The position numbers and the translations under genes were made by a program. From the NCBI GenBank assembly GCA_031549145.1, contig JAVBQI010000132.1, forward strand, positions 1 to 14,786: a DNA stretch of 14,786 bases. Direction: 5' to 3'. Origin of the DNA: JAVBSX01 sp031549145. Lineage in GTDB: Bacteria; Planctomycetota; Planctomycetia; Pirellulales; Thermoguttaceae. The notes below the pieces were generated by a model. That model was not told the DNA's origin. It did not search any database and saw only the letters and a list, made by a program, of their open reading frames with translations. Positions 7,103 through 13,426 of the stretch are shown one piece after another (position 1 is the stretch's first letter; each line of letters starts with the position of its first letter).

Positions 7103-8260
7103 TCAGACCGGGCTCCCCCGCCCAAGCACACGCCGAATCTCGGCGTCGAATGCATCTGCCCCGTTCAAGAATTCGATCCCGATCGCAACGGCCCAAAGGG
7201 GAATGTTGCCGAGATGTTTGCGCCGGATTTTAACCAGGTCTTTCATTGTGCAAAGAATCGCCTCCGCCTTGCAGCGTTTCGCCTTGTCCGCCAATTCACG
7301 GAGATTGTCCGGAGAAAAACAATGGTGATCGGGAAAAGAGGTCGATCCGACAATCTCGGCGTTGCAGTCTTTCAATGTCCGGAGAAAAAGATCAGGCCGG
7401 GCGATGCCGCCGAACGCGAAAACCCGTCGGCCTTCCAGCCAACGGATCGAGCAGGTTTTTTGAACCGAATAGACGCTTTCTTTGCTGAAAAGCCGGGATT
7501 CGCTTTCCGGACCTTCCTCGAAATAGGAAACCAATTCTTTCGGACGATGAGCGATTTCTCCCCAAACGGCTTGCGGAGCCCGTTGCCCGACTTGCCGACG
7601 AATGTTTTCCCGCTCGTCTCCGGAAATCCCATCAGCCCGGGAAAGAAGGACGATCCCTGCCCGCGAGAGGGAGGCAACCGATTCGCGGAGCAAACCTCGC
7701 GGAAAAAGATGCCCTTGGCCGAAAGGGTCTCGCGAATCCAAGAGCACGATGTCGAGATTTCTCGCGATCCGCCGGTGTTGGAACCCGTCGTCCAGCAGAA
7801 TCACATCGACGGCTTGACGCTCCAAAAGTCGTCGGGCGGCGGCAACCCGATCCGGTGATTGTTCGTGCAAAACGCTCGGAAATCGCAGGGCGAGCTCCAT
7901 TCCTTCGTCGTTGAGCGCGGGGTGCGGACTTTCCGCCGATCGACCCGCGGAATTTCGCGAACCGGGCGTCCGATACCCGCGGCTGACCAGCCCGGGTTGC
8001 AACCGATGTTCGAGACACCATTGGGTCAAGTAGGCGATCAGCGGCGTTTTGCCGGTTCCCCCCAGTGTCAGGTTGCCGACGCTAAGAACGGGGACATCGA
8101 CCGACCGGACACGAAACCAGCCCCGATCATACATCCTGTTTCGGAGCGACATGAGCATCGCATAAGGAGGTTCGAGAACCCCGAGCCCGAAAAGAACGGT
8201 GCGGTCCCAAGGGCTGGTTCGTTTTCCGTCCAGCAATTCTCGAAAATAGGTTTCGTTCAA
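7103..8260 (-). CDS. lpxK: Tetraacyldisaccharide 4'-kinase (LpxK), lipid A synthesis
   Basis: LpxK phosphorylates the 4' position of the tetraacyldisaccharide 1-phosphate precursor to give lipid IVA at the inner face of the cytoplasmic membrane. Numbered from the chosen start, the protein (385 residues) shows the P-loop SVGNLTLGGTGKTP (60-73), the family motif LLDDGFQHRR (155-164), FGQGHLFPRG soon after, and the C-terminal FPDHHCFS (309-316). The open frame extends upstream to 8458, into the TPR gene, but family proteins begin near NETYFRELLDGKR, so I place the start at the TTG at 8260-8258. No Shine-Dalgarno precedes this TTG. Instead a 14-codon frame with a good ribosome binding site ends in a TGA overlapping it (TTGA), suggesting coupled initiation. 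The exact start is therefore uncertain. Directly repeated elements lie on both sides of the gene. Confidence 0.9.
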   Translation of the reverse strand: MNETYFRELLDGKRTSPWDRTVLFGLGVLEPPYAMLMSLRNRMYDRGWFRVRSVDVPVLSVGNLTLGGTGKTPLIAYLTQWCLEHRLQPGLVSRGYRTPGSRNSAGRSAESPHPALNDEGMELALRFPSVLHEQSPDRVAAARRLLERQAVDVILLDDGFQHRRIARNLDIVLLDSRDPFGQGHLFPRGLLRESVASLSRAGIVLLSRADGISGDERENIRRQVGQRAPQAVWGEIAHRPKELVSYFEEGPESESRLFSKESVYSVQKTCSIRWLEGRRVFAFGGIARPDLFLRTLKDCNAEIVGSTSFPDHHCFSPDNLRELADKAKRCKAEAILCTMKDLVKIRRKHLGNIPLWAVAIGIEFLNGADAFDAEIRRVLGRGSPV

Positions 8261-8301
8261 GGAGATCGGGGGATGAGAGGTTGGGTTGAACCCGGCATCA
8301 C
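8257..8301 (-). CDS. Possible 14-codon leader frame translationally coupled to lpxK
   Basis: On the minus strand GGGGGAG is followed by six bases and then GTG-ATG (8301-8296), opening a frame MMPGSTQPLIPRSP that stops at TGA 8259-8257. The stop overlaps the lpxK TTG as TTGA. The ribosome binding site is supplied by the end of repeat copy B. The frame is out of phase with lpxK. It may be a leader that delivers ribosomes to the poor TTG start, or a chance frame. Confidence 0.3.
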   Translation of the reverse strand: MMPGSTQPLIPRSP

Positions 8302-8307
8302 AAGCGT

Positions 8308-8343
8308 CTCCCCCTAATTTAGCCGGTACTTCGCGTTTTACAA
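8308..8343 (+). repeat. AGCCGGTAC repeat, copy B
   Basis: Copy B reads CTCCCCC, six bases, AGCCGGTAC, then TTCGCGTTTTACAA. It lies between the TPR gene and lpxK, in the same orientation as copy A, about 1.24 kb away. Its complement supplies the GGGGGAG used by the short frame ahead of lpxK. Confidence 0.6.
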
Positions 8344-8370
8344 GTGTACGAATCCCGCGAAACTCAACCG

Positions 8371-8889
8371 TTAGACAACGTAATCGAGAAGCGAAAGAAA
8401 TTCCGGTTCGCCGCGAACCGGGTCGAAATCGGGATCTTCGGAGATTTGCTCCCGGCACATCGGATCCAACGTCAAGGCAATGTTCAAATGATGCAGCGTC
8501 TTTTCTTTATTGCCGAGCAAAGAGTAATAGCAAGACGCATTAAAATGCAGCAACGAATTTTCCGGTTCGAAGAGAAGGGCTTCCTGAATCGTATGGCTGG
8601 CTAGATCGACCCGACCGGCCCGTTTTTGGCAACAGGCGAGGGAAACAAGGACATAGACATGTCCGGGTCGAATCGTAGCAACGGTTTCCAAAACCCCCCA
8701 AGCTTCCTGAAACCGGTTCAGGGAACGAAGACATTCCCCTTTAAGATAGAGCATACCGGCGTCTTCCTGCATGATTCGATTGTCGATTTTCTGCAGGGCC
8801 TCAAGCGCATAATCGCAGAGTCCGAGCTCCAAAAAACCTTCGGCTTCCCTGCGAAAGTAAGACCTTCGAATCATATCGGCATATTTCAT
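8371..8889 (-). CDS. Small TPR-repeat protein
   Basis: This 172-residue protein consists of tetratricopeptide-like helical pairs: FLELGLCDYALEALQKID (about 19-36), YLKGECLRSLNRFQEAWGVLE (about 48-68), VLVSLACCQKRAGRVDLASHTI (about 80-101) and FNASCYYSLLGNKEKTLHHLN (about 115-135). It ends in DPDFDPVRGEPEF, a phrase common at the end of TPR proteins. No signal peptide or membrane segment is visible, so a cytoplasmic adaptor role is likely, but the partner is unknown. The ATG has a GAGGG eight bases upstream. It lies 110 bp upstream of lpxK in the same direction and may be cotranscribed, with repeat copy B in the gap. The function cannot be named from sequence. Confidence 0.85.
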   Translation of the reverse strand: MKYADMIRRSYFRREAEGFLELGLCDYALEALQKIDNRIMQEDAGMLYLKGECLRSLNRFQEAWGVLETVATIRPGHVYVLVSLACCQKRAGRVDLASHTIQEALLFEPENSLLHFNASCYYSLLGNKEKTLHHLNIALTLDPMCREQISEDPDFDPVRGEPEFLSLLDYVV

Positions 8890-9025
8890 GGTGTTGTTCC
8901 CTCAATAATGAACGCCTCAAATCATCCGTCAAAATTTCCCGGAAACAGCGGCTTATGCGTCCTGCTTTGCACAAGCCAATGAGTGCAATACACTCAAGTC
9001 GGTTTAAAATTCCCGTCTTCAGTAC

Positions 9026-9072
9026 GGTAGCGGCCCAACGAGGCCGCAGTTTGGCAGAGGGCGAAGCCTACC
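9026..9072. repeat. Nested palindromic element
   Basis: GGTAG (9026-9030) and CTACC (9068-9072) close a structure containing a perfect 6-bp hairpin GCGGCC (9030-9035) / GGCCGC (9042-9047) and a second small stem GGC/GCC. The shape is that of a folded REP/MITE-like element or a small structured RNA. The copy number elsewhere cannot be judged from this window. Confidence 0.4.
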
Positions 9073-9160
9073 ACCCATACCGGCTACAGTATAACCAGAA
9101 AATTCATTTCAAAAATCAGTAATTCGGTGCTACAACGCCGTTCGCAGAACGTTCATAAAA

Positions 9161-9211
9161 AAAGGGGCCTTGATTTTCAAGACACCGCAAAGCGGCATCT
9201 ACAAATCAAGG
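9161..9211 (-). terminator. Probable intrinsic terminator (minus strand)
   Basis: CCTTGATTT (9168-9176) and AAATCAAGG (9203-9211) pair perfectly, with an inner stem CCGC (9185-9188) / GCGG (9192-9195). On the minus strand the outer stem is followed by CCCC and then seven T (with a further TATG), so a leftward transcript from the 9313-9746 region would meet a stem plus U-tract. It separates that region from the TPR gene. Confidence 0.55.
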
Positions 9212-9230
9212 GATCGCGAACAAGTCGAAA

Positions 9231-9256
9231 CAAATTTTTCGCGAAGATCAATAAGC
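9231..9256 (-). repeat. CAAATTTTT...TCAATAA motif, copy 1
   Basis: On the plus strand this reads CAAATTTTTC, seven bases, TCAATAAGCG. It lies 19 bp from the stem at 9168-9211. Related copies lie at 11264-11289 and 13397-13422. Confidence 0.5.
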
Positions 9257-9312
9257 GCCAAATCACATAACCAAAGCGCCTACCAAGCACCGAACCACGC
9301 AACCTAATTTGA

Positions 9313-9555
9313 TTATATTGTAAAGCTTACTATTAGTCCACAATAATTTTTCCCTTTCAATCCGTTTTCGTGGAAAAAAATGCAGGAATATTCCCTTTCG
9401 TATAAAAAAAACCTCGATCGAAATGTACTTTTTTCTGTTTGATATTCAAAACTGAAGCGATATCGTTTCGAAACCATGAAAAAACGAAATCCTTCGCTCG
9501 TATCGGCAATAAATCGCGGTTTTGGCCGATGAGTTTTTGCGATCTCATTGGACAT
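9313..9555 (-). CDS. Doubtful small ORF in an AT-rich segment
   Basis: An 80-codon frame with an internal ATG at 9555 (open upstream to 9657) runs through DNA much richer in A and T than the rest of the window, where stop codons should be frequent. The product is rich in Phe, Lys, Arg and Ser and resembles nothing I know. A competing 63-codon frame (9357-9548) starts at an ATG nine bases after GGAAGGGG, which is the better-placed ribosome binding site. At most one is real. A terminator-like stem lies downstream at 9161-9211. Treat this as a hypothesis. Confidence 0.2.
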   Translation of the reverse strand: MSNEIAKTHRPKPRFIADTSEGFRFFMVSKRYRFSFEYQTEKSTFRSRFFLYEREYSCIFFHENGLKGKNYCGLIVSFTI

Positions 9556-9652
9556 GTCCCCTTCCAGATGACATGATAGATCGATTTTCCGGAAATTTTT
9601 GATTTTCAGAAAACACTTCATGCAAAAATGAAGGCCGAAAGCATGTCGGATT

Positions 9653-9688
9653 GGCAACTTAAGCGCAGAGTACCGGCTAAGTAGGAGC
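9653..9688 (-). repeat. AGCCGGTAC repeat, copy C
   Basis: On the minus strand this reads GCTCCTAC, TT, AGCCGGTAC, then TCTGCGCTTAAGTT, matching copies A and B in order of parts but in the opposite orientation. It lies just beyond the 3' end of the membrane-protein gene. Confidence 0.5.
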
Positions 9689-9745
9689 GGGAAACCTCAG
9701 TGCTGTTGCCTGCTTGATAAGACAAAGACAAGATTCGTTGCTTTT

Positions 9746-11023
9746 TCAGTGAACTTTTTCCTTGATCGTCGCGATTTGCCAAACAATCCAAAGAATCACG
9801 AGCAAGCCGCCCGCGAACACCCCGAGAAAGGTGTAAAGCGGTCCCCATTGAACGGCTTCGGGGATCGACGCAACCTGAACGAATCGACCGACTTCGATGT
9901 TTTGGATCAGTTGTCGGGTTACGACAAACGAGCCGAGAATCAAGGTTTGGCCGAGAACGAGGCCGATGAGCGAAAAGAGACCGATTTTTCCCACCCGACT
10001 CGCCCGGGTCAGCAGCACGGTCAAAATTAAAGGAAAGACAACAAGCCCAACGGGCAGGACAACCCAAGGAAATTGGAAAAGGAATTTCATTTCCTCGTTT
10101 TTGTCCAAGAGCCAGAAATAATACAAAAAGCCGCAAACGGTTACGATCAGGCCGATCCAGGAAATTCTCGCTCCAAACGAAAGCGTCCATTTTCGGTAGG
10201 CGACGTTTTTTTCCTCAAGGGCGGTCGAGCTGTTTTTCCGGATCAGGCAATGCGAATCGAACACGGCCCAAAACCCGGTCGTGATCAAGGCGAGACCGAA
10301 CATCGACCCGAACCGGGTCCAAAGGATCGGATCGCGAAAATGATTGCCCAGCCCGGTAACCGCTCCGCCGATGTTCGTCTTTTCCCAAATCTCGGCCCAC
10401 GCGTCCGGCCGGCCCATCAGGTTCATTGCATGGGCGATCAACAGTCCGATTACGGCGAGAAACAACCAGGCGAAAAAGCCGAAAAAAACCGTCCGGATCC
10501 GGCCCCGGGTTCGCGGTTTTTTCGGCTTTTCTTCGGCGGCGGTCGACTCTGGCTGAGAGCGGTTGTCCTTTTTTTTGTCGGATCGGTCGGCAATTTTCGC
10601 TTTTTCCGGAAGATTTAACATCGGATCGGCGGTATCCCAAACGCTGAGCTTGACGGAAAAAGAGGCGAGATAAACCTTGTAATACGCGAACAAAAACAGC
10701 GGGATGATAATGAGCCAATGCCAGGCGGTCAGGATCGTCGCCGTATAAAACGATTTGTAATATGTCGTTTGCAGGAACAGGAGCGGAACGATCGCGAAGT
10801 TGACTCCGAGCGCGAGGAAAATCGGCATCTGCCCGAAGACTCGACGGGCGTATCGGTTCGCGAGCGGGCCGCCGAAAATCAGCGTGAGGATCGCGAAAGG
10901 GAGTCCGGCGAACCAAAGATGCATCGGAATGAGATGCAGGAAAAAACCGATCCCTTTGAAAAGTTCGACGAACCAGAAAGGGGCCGGCATCCCGGGAAGC
11001 GTATTCGGATCGATTGCGTTCAT
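9746..11023 (-). CDS. Nine-helix integral membrane protein of unknown function
   Basis: This 425-residue protein has about nine hydrophobic segments: residues 22-50, 64-88, 93-121, 177-203, 233-255, 285-305, 316-338, 346-370 and 394-418. A long, highly charged loop (about 140-176, rich in K, D, E and R) separates helices 3 and 4 and is probably cytoplasmic. Histidines fall in or next to membrane segments at H30, H35 (spaced as H-x4-H in helix 1), H102 and H198. The first helix loosely recalls the heme-binding first helix of cytochrome bd-like and related quinol oxidoreductase membrane subunits, but I see no quinol loop or c-type CxxCH motif, so no function is assigned. The ATG has no strong ribosome binding site. 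No redox partner gene is adjacent: the 3' gap holds repeats and nrnA lies upstream in the same direction. Confidence 0.8.
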   Translation of the reverse strand: MNAIDPNTLPGMPAPFWFVELFKGIGFFLHLIPMHLWFAGLPFAILTLIFGGPLANRYARRVFGQMPIFLALGVNFAIVPLLFLQTTYYKSFYTATILTAWHWLIIIPLFLFAYYKVYLASFSVKLSVWDTADPMLNLPEKAKIADRSDKKKDNRSQPESTAAEEKPKKPRTRGRIRTVFFGFFAWLFLAVIGLLIAHAMNLMGRPDAWAEIWEKTNIGGAVTGLGNHFRDPILWTRFGSMFGLALITTGFWAVFDSHCLIRKNSSTALEEKNVAYRKWTLSFGARISWIGLIVTVCGFLYYFWLLDKNEEMKFLFQFPWVVLPVGLVVFPLILTVLLTRASRVGKIGLFSLIGLVLGQTLILGSFVVTRQLIQNIEVGRFVQVASIPEAVQWGPLYTFLGVFAGGLLVILWIVWQIATIKEKVH

Positions 11024-11170
11024 TGGCTCGTGTGGGGTGAGACGACGAGAAACTCAAACCGCCCCTCATTTTAGCCGTCGCGCCTAATTCTCGCAAGCGG
11101 TTCGACGAGGCGAAACGACAACCGGGGTACAGTAAAAACTTTTGGCGAAGATAGGCAAGATAATCCCTAT

Positions 11171-11242
11171 CGTCATTCCCGCGAAGGCGGGAATCTATAG
11201 TGAAACCGTTCCCTATGGATCCCCGCCTTCGCGGGGATGACG
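11171..11242. repeat. GTCATTCCCGCG palindromic element (REP/dRS3-like)
   Basis: Two 25-bp arms (11171-11195 and 11218-11242) are near-perfect reverse complements, and each is itself a small palindrome of the widespread CCCGCG-AAGG-CGGG type. Such elements are scattered in many bacterial genomes and can act as terminators or mRNA-end stabilisers. This one lies about 100 bp beyond the nrnA stop. Confidence 0.8.
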
Positions 11243-11263
11243 GGATCATTTCAAAATAAGGTT

Positions 11264-11289
11264 CAAATTTTTCTGGAAATCAATAAGTG
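11264..11289 (-). repeat. CAAATTTTT...TCAATAA motif, copy 2
   Basis: On the plus strand this reads CAAATTTTTC, six bases, TCAATAAGTG. It sits 21 bp from the palindrome at 11171-11242 and about 50 bp beyond the nrnA stop codon. Confidence 0.5.
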
Positions 11290-11340
11290 AGACAGCGCAA
11301 GTACGGCCTTGCCTACTAAATTCTCAAACCAAACCGCCGA

Positions 11341-12387
11341 TCACCCGTCGTTTTTATAAGCCGCGATCATCGCCGCGAGAACCTTTTCCTTCGCTTCGTC
11401 CAAAGAATCGCTCAACGTCGCTCCAGCCGCCCGTTTGTGACCGCCGCCGCCGAACGAATAGGCGATCTTGCTGCAATCGACATCGCAGCGGCTCCGAAAA
11501 CTGACCTTGAAAGAACCGCTGCGCTGCTCGACCAGCATGACTGCCAATTTCGAACCGCCGACCTGCAAGAGCATGTTGACGATGTCTTCGCTGTCGCTCG
11601 CAATCGCCCCGAGCTGGTCGAAATCCTCGAGCGCGATCCAACTCGCGAAAAGAACGCCGTTAAGATGCTGCTCCGCCCTCGCCAAAGTCCGACCGATCAA
11701 ACGGATCCGCGCGAACGATTCCTGTTCGTGCAGGTGTCGGTACAATTGGTCCGGCCGAGCCCCGGCCGCGACCAGTTCGGCCGCGATTTCGTAGGTTCCG
11801 ACCCGAACCGAAGGGAAGCGAAACCAACCGGTGTCGGTCGCGAGGGCGACGAAAACCGGTTCCGCGATTTCTTGATCGAGCGGAACGTTCAAAGCCCGGA
11901 CCGCCTCGAAACAAAGGGCTCCGGTTGCTTCGGCCGTCGAGTCGACGAACATCTCCGCCCCGAGGTCATTTCCGATCGCGTGATGATCCAAGACGATTTT
12001 TTCGGCGGCCGAACTTTTGAGCAATTCCCCGATTCCGTCCAACTGTGCCCAAGAGGAGGTATCCAAAACGAAAAAAAGGTCGATCGTTCCGAGCCAATCC
12101 TTTTCGCCCGGCTCCAAACGGTCCAAAACCCGAATCCGCTCCTCGGGGTCGAGGAACCGCAGGTTCGGCGGCGTCGGGTGCCCGTTGACGATCCGCACTT
12201 CCTTGCCGAGCCGGGTCAATGCATGATACATCGCCAGTTCGCTGCCGATGCTGTCCCCATCGGGCCGGATATGCGAAGTGAGCAGGATCCGCTTGGCCGC
12301 GAAAACCCGCTCCCGGAACAATTTCCAGTCGATCGAAGAGGAAACAGAATGTTGCATCGGAGCGTGTCGGGATTCTTTCGAAATCAC
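11341..12387 (-). CDS. nrnA: DHH/DHHA1 phosphoesterase, NrnA-like oligoribonuclease / pAp phosphatase
   Basis: NrnA-type proteins degrade very short RNAs and dephosphorylate 3'-phosphoadenosine 5'-phosphate in bacteria without the classic Orn enzyme. The 348-residue protein has all the metal-binding motifs: HIRPDGDS (39-46), VLDTS (107-111), DHH (134-136) and ATDTGWF (183-189). The DHHA1 domain ends in GGGGHKRAAG (313-322), the substrate-binding loop. The frame opens at a GTG (12387-12385), 16 bp after the deacetylase stop; an ATG ten codons later (12357) is an alternative, and neither has a clear Shine-Dalgarno. The tight spacing implies cotranscription with the upstream PIG-L gene, although the two activities have no obvious metabolic link. 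NrnA versus a closely related DHH phosphoesterase cannot be separated by eye. Confidence 0.9.
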   Translation of the reverse strand: MISKESRHAPMQHSVSSSIDWKLFRERVFAAKRILLTSHIRPDGDSIGSELAMYHALTRLGKEVRIVNGHPTPPNLRFLDPEERIRVLDRLEPGEKDWLGTIDLFFVLDTSSWAQLDGIGELLKSSAAEKIVLDHHAIGNDLGAEMFVDSTAEATGALCFEAVRALNVPLDQEIAEPVFVALATDTGWFRFPSVRVGTYEIAAELVAAGARPDQLYRHLHEQESFARIRLIGRTLARAEQHLNGVLFASWIALEDFDQLGAIASDSEDIVNMLLQVGGSKLAVMLVEQRSGSFKVSFRSRCDVDCSKIAYSFGGGGHKRAAGATLSDSLDEAKEKVLAAMIAAYKNDG

Positions 12388-12403
12388 TTTGTCGGCGAAA
12401 ACC

Positions 12404-13234
12404 TTACTGAAACAGGGCGGCGTATTTTTCGGGGCTGAAGATGTTGAAGCGCAGTTCGCGGATGTATTCCTGCGGCCCGCCTTCGCGTTGGACGGCGACG
12501 AGCAGTTCGATTTGTTCCTGGCTTTTGTAGGCGGCGATCCCTTCGAGCTTCTTTTCCAAAAGCGAGGCGTTGCCGCGGACCCGGATCGTCGGCGGGTCGC
12601 TAAAATCGCAATACGTCGCGTATTCGTAAAGCAGCGGAATCCGCTCGATCGGCGCGCCGAGTTCGGGCCAAATGTTGCCTTGGGCGTGAAAAATGCTCAT
12701 CACGAATTCGTGATGAACCGCCTGGTGATCCGGGTGAAAGTCGGTGTGCGCAGGAAGAAAAAGCCGGGTCGGCCGGATTTTCCGAAGCGCCCAGACAAAC
12801 GAATTCAGGTATCCGGTCGCCCCTTCAATCGCGTTCGGATCGTTCGGATCATCGGTTTGGCGACGTCCGACGTGTGGGCCGGGGTTGGCATCCGGATATT
12901 TGAATTGAATCAGGTTTTCTTCCGGCAAGCCGAGCAACTTGAAGGACTCTCTCGCCTCGTTGTTGCGGATCGCTGCGATGGTCTTCCGATGTTCCGGTCG
13001 GCAATATCCGGATTCCCCGGTCGTGACGACCAAGGCGTGCGTCTCGATGCCGCGGGCGATCGCCGCGACAAACGTGATTCCCGCCCCGCAGACGATGTCG
13101 TCGTCGTGCGGAGCGACGAAGAGCCAACGCTCGTCCTTCCCTTTCCAATCGGGCCAGACATTCTTCGCCTCGGGCGAACTCAGGAGGCCTTGCTTCGTGC
13201 GACGTTCAAAAACAATTCCGTAATCGGTTGACAT
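12404..13234 (-). CDS. PIG-L/LmbE-family zinc-dependent deacetylase
   Basis: PIG-L/LmbE enzymes remove the acetyl group from N-acetylglucosamine-containing substrates (for example in bacillithiol, mycothiol or GPI-like pathways, or free sugars). This 276-residue protein shows the first metal motif as PHDDD (42-46), a variant of the commoner HPDD form, and the second as HTDFHPDHQAVH (163-174). A 35-residue N-terminal extension precedes the Rossmann-like core (WLFVAPHDDD). No signal peptide is visible, so it is likely cytoplasmic. The ATG start lies in an AT-rich leader with no obvious Shine-Dalgarno. It is the first gene of a probable two-gene unit with nrnA. The SIS protein upstream also belongs to a sugar-phosphate superfamily, hinting at amino-sugar metabolism, but the substrate cannot be read from sequence. 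Confidence 0.9.
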   Translation of the reverse strand: MSTDYGIVFERRTKQGLLSSPEAKNVWPDWKGKDERWLFVAPHDDDIVCGAGITFVAAIARGIETHALVVTTGESGYCRPEHRKTIAAIRNNEARESFKLLGLPEENLIQFKYPDANPGPHVGRRQTDDPNDPNAIEGATGYLNSFVWALRKIRPTRLFLPAHTDFHPDHQAVHHEFVMSIFHAQGNIWPELGAPIERIPLLYEYATYCDFSDPPTIRVRGNASLLEKKLEGIAAYKSQEQIELLVAVQREGGPQEYIRELRFNIFSPEKYAALFQ

Positions 13235-13284
13235 GGTTTTAAAAAATTAAGGATGACGAATTAAGAATTTTTTGATCTCACTCT

Positions 13285-13357
13285 CCGTCATCCCCGCGCA
13301 GGCGGGGATCCAGAGATTACGCTTTCCCTCCGTCCCCCCGCCTACGCGGGGGTACGG
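13285..13357. repeat. GTCATCCCCGCG palindromic element (REP/dRS3-like)
   Basis: This is the same family as 11171-11242: a left arm (13285-13311) containing CGTCATCCCCGCG, and an imperfect complementary right arm (13332-13357). It lies between the SIS gene and the deacetylase gene, so the two elements bracket the deacetylase-nrnA unit. Confidence 0.75.
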
Positions 13358-13396
13358 AAAGTTATTCGTTTCGAAAAGTCCGCTACCCAACGGGGG

Positions 13397-13422
13397 CAAA
13401 TTTTTTCACAGGTCAATAATTG
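13397..13422 (-). repeat. CAAATTTTT...TCAATAA motif, copy 3
   Basis: On the plus strand this reads CAAATTTTTT, six bases, TCAATAATTG. It starts five bases beyond the SIS-gene stop and lies 39 bp from the palindrome at 13285-13357. Confidence 0.5.
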
Positions 13423-13426
13423 AAAT

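Larger units (their letters stand above)
8890..9312. other. Repeat- and hairpin-rich intergenic region upstream of the TPR gene
   Basis: No gene is seen here. The region contains a hairpin GAGTG (8981-8985) / CACTC (8991-8995), the nested palindrome at 9026-9072, the terminator-like stem at 9161-9211 and a copy of the CAAATTTTT...TCAATAA motif at 9231-9256. I compared it by eye with RNase P RNA, tmRNA and 6S RNA signatures and found none. Confidence 0.4.
11024..11340. other. nrnA-membrane protein spacer with repeats
   Basis: This 317-bp gap holds the palindromic element at 11171-11242, the CAAATTTTT...TCAATAA motif at 11264-11289 and, overlapping its end, the 13-mer ATAAGTGAGACAG (11283-11295). 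Near 11065-11085 a TTTTAGCCGTCGCGCC segment weakly resembles the AGCCGGTAC repeat. No gene is seen. Confidence 0.45.
13235..13426. other. Promoter-type spacer ahead of lmbE-like gene
   Basis: Immediately upstream of the deacetylase start lie an AT-rich inverted repeat AAAAAATT (13241-13248) / AATTTTTT (13266-13273) and two direct copies of AATTAAG. Further out lies the palindrome at 13285-13357 and the motif at 13397-13422. The AT-rich inverted repeat could hold a promoter or operator for lmbE-nrnA, but no clear -10/-35 pair is assigned. Confidence 0.35.

Noticed and set aside
8261..8458. N-terminal extension of LpxK up to 8458
   Set aside because: Overlaps the TPR gene and runs through repeat copy B. 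Family-like sequence begins only at the TTG at 8260.
8941..9110. Possible housekeeping structured RNA (RNase P, tmRNA or 6S)
   Set aside because: Several stems are present but none of the conserved signature sequences of these RNAs could be found on either strand.
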